In this document: piece by piece, positions 15,546 to 22,541 of the stretch
How positions within the stretch are numbered: position 1 is the first letter of the stretch
How the letters are laid out: each line of letters begins with the position of its first letter
Assembly (NCBI GenBank): GCA_910588865.1
Contig: CAJUSJ010000064.1
Coordinates: 1 to 22,757 of the forward strand
From: an uncultured Lachnospiraceae bacterium
GTDB taxonomy: Bacteria > Bacillota > Clostridia > Lachnospirales > Lachnospiraceae
Length of the DNA stretch: 22,757 nt
Direction: 5' to 3'
Notes under the pieces: generated by a model
The model's input: only the letters and a program-made list of their open reading frames with translations
What the model was told of the DNA's origin: nothing
Database searches by the model: none
Made by a program: the position numbers and the translations under genes

Positions 15546-16457
15546 ATGAACCTGAAACACGCCCAGTATATCCTCACGGTCCTGAAGGAGGGCAGCATCA
15601 CCAGCGCGGCCAAAAAGCTTTATGTATCCCAGCCCTCCCTCAGCCAGATGATCAAGCTGGCTGAGAACAACTTGGGAGCGCCTATTTTCAACCGGAACAC
15701 GGACCCCATAACCCTGACCTACGCGGGGCGCAAGTACGTGGAAGCTGCCAAACAGGTGATGACTATCAACCAGAACCTGGCCAGGGAGATTCAGGAGATC
15801 AACCAGGAGGACCACGGCGTCATCCGCCTTGGGATCCCTGTCCAGAGGGCCATGCAGGTGATGCCTTATGTGTTTCCAAAGTTCCACCATCTGTATCCCA
15901 TGGTAAACTTAGATTTAACAGAATCCGGCTCCGCGGTCATTGAGTCCATGGTCTTAGAGGGCGCTTTGGATCTGGCCTGCCTTACAGCCTATCCCAAACA
16001 CGAGGAACTGAATTATATCCTCATTGAGCAGGAGGACCTTGTGCTTCTTGCCAGCAAAAATACCTCCATAGCAAAAAGGATCCCCTCCGGCTCTGAGATC
16101 AGTATCACAGAAGCCAAAGGGGAATCCTTCATCTGCAGTAAACCCGGCCACAGTGTGCGGACCACACAGGACCGGCTGTTTGTCATGTATGATATCCAGC
16201 CCCGTATTCTTTTTGAGACCATGAGCATCGAGGTGGCCAAGCGGACGGCTGTAGCCTGCGACGCTGTGTTCATCTGTCCCATCAACTACATCGAGATGTC
16301 GCCGGAGCTCCACCCACACTGCAACGTCTACCCCATCAAAGGCATTGAGAACCAGCGCAGCTGCTATGTGTGCCACCGAAAAGATCTATACCTCACCAAA
16401 TATATGAAAAGCTTTATCCAGATCCTGACAGAGATGGACATGCCGGTTCTTCATTAA
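15546..16457 (+). CDS. LysR family transcriptional regulator, divergent from citDEF
   Basis: DNA-binding regulator, probably activating citDEF in response to a small acid and repressing itself, by the usual LysR arrangement. The 303 residues have an N-terminal winged helix-turn-helix (1-60; EGSITSAAKKLYVSQPSLSQ at 15-34) and a periplasmic-binding-protein-like effector domain from about 90 (HGVIRLGIPVQR to the end). ATG 15546 has GAAGGAGGGAATCTT upstream. It resembles the second LysR gene at 20027 over the DNA-binding region, sharing AAxKLYVxQPSLSQ, FNR and LTYAG. Convergent with the transglycosylase gene 32 bases downstream, with an inverted repeat between them. Effector is unknown; citrate or a related acid is the obvious guess from position. 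Confidence 0.92.
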   Translation: MNLKHAQYILTVLKEGSITSAAKKLYVSQPSLSQMIKLAENNLGAPIFNRNTDPITLTYAGRKYVEAAKQVMTINQNLAREIQEINQEDHGVIRLGIPVQRAMQVMPYVFPKFHHLYPMVNLDLTESGSAVIESMVLEGALDLACLTAYPKHEELNYILIEQEDLVLLASKNTSIAKRIPSGSEISITEAKGESFICSKPGHSVRTTQDRLFVMYDIQPRILFETMSIEVAKRTAVACDAVFICPINYIEMSPELHPHCNVYPIKGIENQRSCYVCHRKDLYLTKYMKSFIQILTEMDMPVLH

Positions 16458-16473
16458 AAGAGGGGGCATGTCC
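16436..16473. terminator. Inverted repeat spanning the LysR gene end
   Basis: GGACATGCC (16436-16444, inside the last codons of the LysR gene) pairs perfectly with GGCATGTCC (16465-16473). The 20-base loop contains the stop codon, and GGCTTCGGTTTTC follows on the plus strand. It may act as a terminator between the two convergent genes. Confidence 0.4.
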
Positions 16474-16489
16474 GGCTTCGGTTTTCAGG

Positions 16490-17227
16490 TCAGGGCTGAT
16501 GGACAACAGCCAGCGCTCCCACGGCAGTCTCCGCCACGGTTTCCGCCTCCTCTGTGGAAAGGTAGCCGCAGGCCTCCATCCGCTCTAAGACCTTAAGCTG
16601 CCTCTTAACCGCCAGATCCGGATTTTTCGTAGGGGCATAAACCGACGGAGCGTTGGGGATCCCGGCTAAAAGGGTGCTTTCATACTCCGTCATGTCCTCC
16701 GGCTCTTTCCCAAAGTAACCCCGGCTGGCGGAGGCCACGTCGTAGTAGCCGTCCCCAAAGTAGATGGCATTGACATACAGCTCAAAGATCTCCTCCTTGG
16801 TGTAATTCCTCTCCAGATCCATAGCAACCAGCATCTCCGCCACCTTTCGGGTCAGATCCTTATCCTGTTCAAAATACAGATTCCTGGCCAGCTGCTGGGT
16901 AATGGTGCTTCCGCCCTCCACAAAAGCCCCTGCCCGGATATCATTCTTCACGGCCCGGCACAGGGCGATCAGATCAACTCCCATATGGCTCTCAAACCGT
17001 TTATCCTCCACCGCGGTCACCGCCTGAACATAGACCCTGGGCAGATCCTCGTACTCGGTGTAGGACTCCTTTGCCCGAACCGCCGCCACCTTCTCCTCAA
17101 GGCCTGTCTCCTCAACAACTTCCCGGTATACAGCATACCCCTTTCCCGCCACCACAAATCCGGAGCAGACACAGACCACCAAAATCAACAGAAACATATT
17201 TTTCAATATCCTAAAACACATCTTCAT
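16490..17227 (-). CDS. Monofunctional peptidoglycan transglycosylase (GT51)
   Basis: Membrane-anchored enzyme that polymerises lipid II into glycan strands, as in class A PBPs but without a transpeptidase domain. The 245 residues have one N-terminal helix (about 9-28). GT51 motifs are complete: AVEDKRFESHMGVD (72-85, catalytic Glu74), GGSTITQQLARNLYF (105-119), RKVAEMLVAMDLE (127-139, Glu131), EEIFELYVNAIYFGDGYYDV (145-164) and LLAGIPNAPSVYAP (186-199). Start is set at ATG 17227 by AAAGGAGC seven bases upstream; a frame extending to 17341 includes a cysteine-rich leader with no ribosome site. It is flanked on both sides by the organic-acid genes but has no evident functional link to them. No clear promoter was found. 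Confidence 0.92.
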   Translation of the reverse strand: MKMCFRILKNMFLLILVVCVCSGFVVAGKGYAVYREVVEETGLEEKVAAVRAKESYTEYEDLPRVYVQAVTAVEDKRFESHMGVDLIALCRAVKNDIRAGAFVEGGSTITQQLARNLYFEQDKDLTRKVAEMLVAMDLERNYTKEEIFELYVNAIYFGDGYYDVASASRGYFGKEPEDMTEYESTLLAGIPNAPSVYAPTKNPDLAVKRQLKVLERMEACGYLSTEEAETVAETAVGALAVVHQP

Positions 17228-17414
17228 CTTTTTTGCTCCTTTCATCTGACAGTGGGAACAGGCTTTTGGGCAACCCTGTCCGGTTGGCATGATCCTTATT
17301 ATCCTTATTTTAACAAATTTAATTCCAAAAGACTTTAACAATCCCTTATAAAATCCGTCTTTTTTCTGACGACATTTTACAAAATGTTACAATTTTAAAC
17401 AATTTTAGACAATG

Positions 17415-17463
17415 GGAAAAGCCGCTCCGCCGCATATCAAGCAATGCGGGGAACGGCTTTTCC
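17415..17463 (-). terminator. Terminator for the hydratase gene (possibly bidirectional)
   Basis: Outer arms GGAAAAGCCG (17415-17424) and CGGCTTTTCC (17454-17463) pair perfectly, and inner arms CCGCAT (17430-17435) and ATGCGG (17444-17449) continue the stem after a bulge and one mismatch. The loop is 8 bases. TTTT lies in the 3' arm on both strands. Confidence 0.65.
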
Positions 17464-17489
17464 TTTATACAATGGAGTTCCTTGAAACA

Positions 17490-17522
17490 GCCGGGGCAAA
17501 AAGCTTCAGGGAAAGCCCCGGC
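17490..17522. other. GC-rich hairpin in the hydratase 3' region
   Basis: GCCGGGGC (17490-17497) and GCCCCGGC (17515-17522) form a perfect 8-bp stem with a 17-base loop. It lies between the hydratase stop and the terminator at 17415. There is no U-tract, so a 3'-end stability element is as likely as termination. Confidence 0.45.
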
Positions 17523-17585
17523 ACGCTCAAAGCGTTGTCATATGCCGGCTATTTCGCGGCAGCCGGCGGCCGCCAGGAGAGAATG

Positions 17586-19877
17586 TCAATGTCTGTTCCG
17601 GTTGTAGTTGATCAGGCATCCTGCCTTTACGATCTTTTTCTCATCCTCCGTCATATCAGCGATATATAAGTTCAGCTCCTTCACCTGGTCCCCGATGACA
17701 TAGGCTTTGATGTTCTTCATGTCACCGTCAAGGGCAGCCCGGATCCCCGGAACATAGATGTAGTTTCCAACTTCAAAGTCATCTGGCTCCTCATCCATCT
17801 GGAAGGGGATCATGCCCCAGTTCATCACATTGGAGCGGTATCTCTTGGTAGCGTACTCTCTGGCAATGTTGGCAAGGCCCCCAAGGACTCTCTGGCAGCT
17901 GGCTGCCTGCTCTCTCGCGGAGCCGTCTCCGGGCTTCACCGCGTAGATCACGCTGCCGATCTCGGTGTTGGAGGCTTTCACATCTTCATTTCCCGGGATG
18001 GCCTGGATCTTGTCAAACACAGCCTTAAGCTCCGGCTCTGTCACACAGGGGCTGATCCCTTGTGCCCTGGCCTTCTCGATCTTATCCACTTCCTTGGAAC
18101 GCCCCACATATTCCGGATCCCTTCTGGACAGGGCAAACTCCGCCAGCCCCAGAGGGTTGGAGCGGTAGGAAGAGGTCTCACCTGACGGGATCAGCTCATC
18201 TGTTGTGGTCACAGCGTCCATGATCTTGGAACACACCTTCAGGAGAATATTGTCCGTGAGAGCGCCCATTTCCGGCCAGTCTTTGATATTTGGCCCGTAG
18301 ATCAGCTCCTTTGAGCCGTCTCCTGCCTGATAGCCCTGGTAGATCCTGTTCTGGTACACCGTATCGTCAAAATGGTACTCCGGCACCTGATAACCATCCG
18401 CCACTGCTGTGGCTGGCGTCAAAATTCCTCCGTTGGCGGCCGTGGCGGCGATGGAGCGGGCATCCATGAGAGCCACCGCGGACATCTGACCCGCTCCTGG
18501 CTTGGAACCTTCCCTGTTTGGGAAATTTCTGGTGGTATGACGAATGCTTAAGCCGTTGTTGGAAGGCGTGTCCCCTGCCCCGAAGCAGGGCCCGCAGAAC
18601 GCGGTTTTAAGGGCAGCCCCGGCGGCCATCAGCTCTGCCACCGCCCCGTTTCTCACCAGCTCCATGTACACTGGCTGAGAAGAAGGATATACCGACAAAT
18701 TAAACACATCGCTTCCGCAGCTCTTTCCTTTTAAGATGTGGGCAGCTTCCATGACATTGGTATAATTTCCTCCCGCGCATCCGGCGATAATCCCCTGCTG
18801 CGCCATCAGCTTTCCAGCCCTGATCTTGTCTGTCAGGCTTAAATGGGCCTTGCCTCCTGACAGCTTTTCCGCCTCCACTTCCACGGTTCTTAAAATATCT
18901 CCTAAGTTGGCGTTGAGCTCATCAATCTCGTAGGTATTGCTGGGGTGGAAAGGCAGGGCGATCATGGGCTTTACCGTGGACAAGTCCACATACACCATGC
19001 CGTCATAGTAAGCCACATCCGCCGGGTTCAGCTCTGTGTAGTCCTCTCCTCTTCCATGGGCTGTCAAAAACGCCCTGGTATCCTGGTCGGTCCGCCAGAT
19101 GGAGGTCCAGCAGGTGGTTTCCGTGGTCATGACATCAATGCCGTTTCTAAAATCCGTGGTCATGGCAGAGATGCCGGGGCCCACAAATTCCATGACCTTG
19201 TTCTTCACATAGCCGCTTTTAAATACCTTTCCGATAATGGCCAGGGCAATATCCTGAGGTCCCACTCCCGGGTTCACCTTTCCGTCCAGGTACACCCCTA
19301 CCACTCCCGGAAACGCCACATCATAGGTATTTCTTAAGAGCTGCTTTACCAGCTCGCCGCCGCCTTCTCCCACGGCCATGGTCCCCAGAGCGCCGTAACG
19401 GGTGTGGCTGTCAGAGCCCAGGATCATTTTCCCGCATCCCGCCATGGCCTCCCTCATGTACTGGTGGATCACGGCGATGTGGGGCGGAACAAAGACGCCT
19501 CCGTATTTCTTGCAGGCCGACAGCCCGAACATGTGGTCATCCTCATTGATGGTGCCTCCCACCGCGCACAGGGAATTGTGGCAGTTGGTCAGAACATAGG
19601 GGATGGGAAATTCTGTCATCCCTGACGCCTTTGCTGTCTGGATAATTCCCACAAAGGTGATATCGTGGGAGGTCAGGGCATCGAACTTAAGCTTTAAGTT
19701 CTCCATATTATCTGAGGTGTTGTGGGCCTTGATGATCCTCCAGGCCATGGTCCCCTGTCTTGCCTCCCCCTTGTCCGCCTCTCTCCCGGTGAGAGCCTTT
19801 ACCTTTGCCGCCTCTTCCTCCGGCACGATCTCTTTCCCATTTACCAGATACACTCCGCCGTCAAACAACTTTACCAT
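17586..19877 (-). CDS. Aconitase-superfamily hydratase (YbhJ-like)
   Basis: Predicted 4Fe-4S hydro-lyase of the aconitase fold, resembling the uncharacterised 'hydratase' YbhJ group more than AcnA, AcnB or LeuCD. The 763 residues retain the catalytic core: LGSDSHTRYGALG (153-165; cf. DSHT of aconitase), IAGCAGGNYTNV with Cys367, TAFCGPCFG with Cys428 and Cys431 (the three cluster ligands), and NFPNREG at 451-457. The C-terminal swivel domain carries GDGSAREQAA (650-659), matching the substrate-binding SSRE loop. A true citrate/isocitrate aconitase would have GSCTNSS and GEGSSRE; here AGCAGGN and GDGSARE differ, pointing to another hydroxy acid. ATG 19877 has GGAGGG upstream. It is monocistronic with a LysR-controlled promoter at 19934. 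The substrate is unknown. Confidence 0.9.
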   Translation of the reverse strand: MVKLFDGGVYLVNGKEIVPEEEAAKVKALTGREADKGEARQGTMAWRIIKAHNTSDNMENLKLKFDALTSHDITFVGIIQTAKASGMTEFPIPYVLTNCHNSLCAVGGTINEDDHMFGLSACKKYGGVFVPPHIAVIHQYMREAMAGCGKMILGSDSHTRYGALGTMAVGEGGGELVKQLLRNTYDVAFPGVVGVYLDGKVNPGVGPQDIALAIIGKVFKSGYVKNKVMEFVGPGISAMTTDFRNGIDVMTTETTCWTSIWRTDQDTRAFLTAHGRGEDYTELNPADVAYYDGMVYVDLSTVKPMIALPFHPSNTYEIDELNANLGDILRTVEVEAEKLSGGKAHLSLTDKIRAGKLMAQQGIIAGCAGGNYTNVMEAAHILKGKSCGSDVFNLSVYPSSQPVYMELVRNGAVAELMAAGAALKTAFCGPCFGAGDTPSNNGLSIRHTTRNFPNREGSKPGAGQMSAVALMDARSIAATAANGGILTPATAVADGYQVPEYHFDDTVYQNRIYQGYQAGDGSKELIYGPNIKDWPEMGALTDNILLKVCSKIMDAVTTTDELIPSGETSSYRSNPLGLAEFALSRRDPEYVGRSKEVDKIEKARAQGISPCVTEPELKAVFDKIQAIPGNEDVKASNTEIGSVIYAVKPGDGSAREQAASCQRVLGGLANIAREYATKRYRSNVMNWGMIPFQMDEEPDDFEVGNYIYVPGIRAALDGDMKNIKAYVIGDQVKELNLYIADMTEDEKKIVKAGCLINYNRNRH

Positions 19878-19933
19878 GTGGAATCCCTCCGTATTATGTA
19901 TATTTGTTGGTGCCTCACTTTTTTGTTGTCATA

Positions 19934-19972
19934 ATCATACCACTGTGTTAGAATATAGTAAAATACTATATT
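19934..19972 (-). promoter_or_regulatory. Hydratase promoter with overlapping LysR-type box
   Basis: Minus strand: -35 TTTACT (19957-19962), 17-base spacer and -10 TATGAT (19934-19939). The -35 lies inside a perfect inverted repeat, AATATAGTA (19952-19960) and TACTATATT (19964-19972) around AAA. Within it TAGTAAAATACTA (19956-19968) fits the LysR T-N11-A motif with dyad symmetry. The divergent LysR gene starts 54 bases to the right. Confidence 0.6.
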
Positions 19973-20026
19973 TCTGATACCCTCTATTGTTTTTTCCTAT
20001 AAACCAACCTGAGAGAGGAACCATTC

Positions 20027-20944
20027 ATGACCAGCCGTGAACTGCTTTATGTAAAGACCATTGCGGAGGAAAACAGCATCTCCAAAGCTGCCAGAAAACT
20101 GTATGTGGCCCAGCCCTCCCTAAGCCAGGCGGTGCAAAAACTGGAGGAGCGCCTTGGCACCCCTCTGTTCAACCGCACCACCGCGGGATTAAACCTTACT
20201 TACGCGGGGGAACGCTATTACCACATGGCAACCCAGATTTTAAAGATGTACGAGAATTTTGAGATTGAGATCAGCGATATCAACAATTTAAAAACAGGGC
20301 GCGTCCACTTGGGGATCACCAACCATTTAGGAACTCTGACCCTGCCCCTGGCCATGAGACGGTTTAAGGAGCTCTGCCCCTTTGTGGAGGTTCTGGTGAC
20401 CGAGGATAACTCTGTGGGACTGGAAAAGCGTCTGGCCACAGGGGAGCTGGATTTTGTGATCATGCATGCCCCCGCGCGGGCACAGCACAGCAAGATCCGC
20501 TACAAGACCATCCGCCGGGATCCCTTTATCCTGGTGGCCGCCCAGGATCACCCTCTTGTGTCAAGAGCCGCTCCGACAGAAGGGTATCCCTACCCGGTGC
20601 TGGATCTGCGCCTTCTGGAGGAGGTGCCTATGATCCGCTTAGACCCTGACCAGCGGATCCGCCAGATCACTGACAGCGTTCTGAGACGGGCAGGCCTTAC
20701 CCAGGTCTCCACGGTCATTACCCTGAAAAATCACACCACCGCCCAGCTTCTGGCGGCTCAGGGCCTGGGGATCACCATGGTTCCCCTGGAGTATTCCCGC
20801 CTGACCGTGGAGCAGGGTCCACCACCCGCACTCCTGTCTATTGACCAGCGCTACGAGGCTTGGTGGGATATGTGCGTCGCCACCCTGGAAGACGGATTCC
20901 TCTCCAAGGCCGACGAGCTGTTTATCCGGTGCGTTTCGCCGTAA
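20027..20944 (+). CDS. LysR family transcriptional regulator, divergent from the hydratase gene
   Basis: Probable regulator of the hydratase gene and of itself. The 305 residues have the winged helix-turn-helix at 1-60 (NSISKAARKLYVAQPSLSQ at 16-34, then LGTPLFNRTTAGLNLTYAG) and the effector domain from about 91 (GRVHLGITNHLG). The effector domain differs clearly from that of the LysR protein at 15546, so the two may sense different ligands, although their DNA-binding halves are close. ATG has GAGAGAGGAACC upstream. The gene ends 20 bases from the convergent CHR gene. The best candidate operator is the 9-bp inverted repeat at 19952-19972. Confidence 0.93.
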   Translation: MTSRELLYVKTIAEENSISKAARKLYVAQPSLSQAVQKLEERLGTPLFNRTTAGLNLTYAGERYYHMATQILKMYENFEIEISDINNLKTGRVHLGITNHLGTLTLPLAMRRFKELCPFVEVLVTEDNSVGLEKRLATGELDFVIMHAPARAQHSKIRYKTIRRDPFILVAAQDHPLVSRAAPTEGYPYPVLDLRLLEEVPMIRLDPDQRIRQITDSVLRRAGLTQVSTVITLKNHTTAQLLAAQGLGITMVPLEYSRLTVEQGPPPALLSIDQRYEAWWDMCVATLEDGFLSKADELFIRCVSP

Positions 20945-20964
20945 ATAAGCCTGTCCCTCCGCCG

Positions 20965-21510
20965 TCAGCCCGCAAAAAGTCCCAGAACCGCCGCCAGAAG
21001 AAGGGTCTTGGGGATAGACAGCTTGAATTTAAACATAAGAAACCCGCAGGCCGCGACGATAAACACCAGGTTCCACCGGATCCCCGCCAGGCTTACCACC
21101 GCCCCCTCGGCCCAGAAGGTGCTCTGGCTTAATGTCACCACCACAGCCAGAAGCATGCCCATGCTCACCGGCCTGACGCCGCTCATGGCCCTTTCCAGCA
21201 CCTGGCTGCCTTTTAATTTCATGATAAAATGAGCCGCCGCCATGCACAATGTCAGGGACGGCATCATGACGCCCAGGGTGGCGCTTAAGGCTCCCGGTAT
21301 TCCCGCGGCCCGCAGACCTACAAAAGTGGCGCAGTTGATCCCCAGAGAGCCTGGAGTCATCTCCGCCACTGCCACGATATCCATCACCTCCCCGGAGGTC
21401 AGCCAGCCGTGGACCAGCACCTCGTCATTAATCACCGGGATCATGGTCATGCCTCCGAAGCTGAAAAAACCGATTTTCATAAAGGAAAAAAATAAGTCAA
21501 GCAGCACCAT
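20965..21510 (-). CDS. CHR family (chromate-transporter-like) half protein, second gene
   Basis: One half of a split CHR membrane transporter. CHR proteins are best known for chromate efflux, but the native anion in most anaerobes is unknown. The 181 residues start MVLLDLFFSFMKIGFFSFGG, with the family FFSFGGxxxIPxxxxE pattern, then WLTSGEVMDIVAVAEMTPGSLGINCATFVG (P and G rich loop typical of CHR) and about five membrane helices. ATG is preceded by GGAGAGGAGGGGACC and overlaps the end of the upstream half by 14 bases, so the two are translated together and probably form a heterodimer. No chromate-resistance partner gene is nearby. Confidence 0.9.
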   Translation of the reverse strand: MVLLDLFFSFMKIGFFSFGGMTMIPVINDEVLVHGWLTSGEVMDIVAVAEMTPGSLGINCATFVGLRAAGIPGALSATLGVMMPSLTLCMAAAHFIMKLKGSQVLERAMSGVRPVSMGMLLAVVVTLSQSTFWAEGAVVSLAGIRWNLVFIVAACGFLMFKFKLSIPKTLLLAAVLGLFAG

Positions 21511-22117
21511 GTTGGTCCCCTCCTCTCCAGATCAAAAGCCCCAGCGCCACTCCGGCTATCATCACTCCGGGCTTGCTGATATCCGTAAAACCGCACACCA
21601 CAAAAGCCGCCGCCATAAGCACGCAGGAAACCGCTGAGGTCAATGATTTGTCCTTCAGCTTCCAGGCAGCCTGGAGGATGATGGGGATCACCACGCACCG
21701 AACGCCGTTAAGCACCTTTTCCACATAGGGATTGCTCTTTAAAGAGCTGTAAAAATAGGTTACCAGGCCAATGGCCAGGATGGCCGGGGCCGTCAGCCCG
21801 AAAGACGCTGACAGAGCCCCTGCCACTCCCTCCATGGCATAACCGCACAGCACTGACATGTTGACAATCATGATTCCCGGAAAGGACTTGGCCAGGGACA
21901 TGAAGTCAATAATCTGCTCCTGGGTAAGCCATCTCCTCTTCTCCACAAACTCTGCCTGCATCTGACCGATCAGGCTCCAGCCGCCGCCAAAGGTAAGGCA
22001 GCCAATTTTGGCCATGATCCAGAACATGGCAAGAAGACGTGCCGGGCGGCTTACGATAATATCTGGTTCCTCTCCAACTGAGGCTGTCCATTCTCTGTTT
22101 CTGAGATTTTCCTCCAT
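21497..22117 (-). CDS. CHR family (chromate-transporter-like) half protein, first gene
   Basis: First half of the split CHR transporter pair. The 206 residues have a hydrophilic N-terminal 30, then MFWIMAKIGCLTFGGGWSLIGQMQAEFVEKRRWLTQEQIIDFMSLAKSFPGIMIVNMSVLCGYAM in successive blocks that match CHR (FGGG, E-R-WLT, AxxxPG). About five helices follow. Start is set at ATG 22117 with AAAGGGGATGG upstream; the longer frame to 22174 begins inside the promoter region. A promoter with TATGAT is visible at 22170. The gene pair is convergent with the second LysR gene and faces the same way as the hydratase gene. Confidence 0.9.
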   Translation of the reverse strand: MEENLRNREWTASVGEEPDIIVSRPARLLAMFWIMAKIGCLTFGGGWSLIGQMQAEFVEKRRWLTQEQIIDFMSLAKSFPGIMIVNMSVLCGYAMEGVAGALSASFGLTAPAILAIGLVTYFYSSLKSNPYVEKVLNGVRCVVIPIILQAAWKLKDKSLTSAVSCVLMAAAFVVCGFTDISKPGVMIAGVALGLLIWRGGDQHGAA

Positions 22118-22169
22118 ATATTTCCATCCCCTTTTACATATTTGGTACAGAGTTGAAAATTCTACTCTT

Positions 22170-22197
22170 ATCATACCTTATTTTTCCATTTCCGCAA
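22170..22197 (-). promoter_or_regulatory. Promoter of the CHR gene pair
   Basis: Minus strand: -35 TTGCGG (22192-22197), 16-base spacer and -10 TATGAT (22170-22175), about 52 bases before the ATG. The -35 is weak, as in regulated promoters. Confidence 0.45.
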
Positions 22198-22209
22198 GAG
22201 GGGATTTTT

Positions 22210-22512
22210 CTATATTTCTTTCATACCGTTACGGTTCACAGCACTGGCCCCGTTTATCATAGGGTCAGCGCGGCAAGCGCGCGGACCTACCTGAACCAAT
22301 GTCATAATGCTGGGGTCGAAACAACACTCAATATGATAGATATGACCACCGATCCGTATAATAGAATCTGTAATGACTTTACCGAATCTTTCGTAGTGCT
22401 CATTCCTCAACTGCTCAAATTCCTGTTCAGCCGAGTATTCCGTGCCTAGACATGACATTTGCTCATTAAATGACATAGGAAAATAAATATCTCTATCGTG
22501 CCTGCTGATCAT
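22210..22512 (-). pseudogene. Truncated Rpn/PD-(D/E)XK-like nuclease remnant
   Basis: The 100-residue frame begins MISRHDRDIYFPMSFNEQM and contains EYSAEQEFEQLRNEHYERFG, ITDSIIRIGGHIYHIEC. The D-S-I-I-R-I-x-G-x-x-Y-H-I-E-C pattern resembles the core of Rpn-type recombination-promoting nucleases (PD-(D/E)XK), where E-C-Q-S and a further ~150-200 residues normally follow. Here E-C-C replaces E-C-Q, and after about residue 75 the sequence turns into an unrelated arginine/alanine-rich tail ending at 22210, so the gene looks cut short and inactive. A weak ribosome site (AGAAAGGAAA) is present. Assignment is from memory of motifs and could be wrong; a short stand-alone protein is the alternative. 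Confidence 0.45.
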
Positions 22513-22541
22513 TTTCCTTTCTCCCGGTTTAACAATTCATG

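Larger units (their letters stand above)
17228..17585. other. Intergenic region between transglycosylase and hydratase genes
   Basis: No gene is supported in this 358-base stretch. The left part (17228-17411) is AT-rich and contains the dyad ACATTTT-AC-AAAATGT (17372-17387) and the near-repeats acaattttaaacaatttta (17391-17409), a possible control region for the transglycosylase gene. The right part (17412-17585) is GC-rich and strongly structured: the hairpin at 17415-17463, a second at 17490-17522, and two GCCGGC motifs (17544-17549 and 17562-17567) beside the hydratase stop. This looks like the 3' end of the hydratase transcript. A plus-strand frame at 17412-17669 runs into the hydratase gene and has no ribosome site. 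Confidence 0.5.

Noticed and set aside
17412..17669. 85-residue plus-strand frame between the transglycosylase and hydratase genes
   Set aside because: It starts on the terminator hairpin, has no ribosome site and overlaps the hydratase C-terminus.
20965..22117. A dedicated chromate-resistance system
   Set aside because: Only the CHR pair is present; there is no chrB, reductase or other metal gene, and the family name does not prove chromate as substrate.
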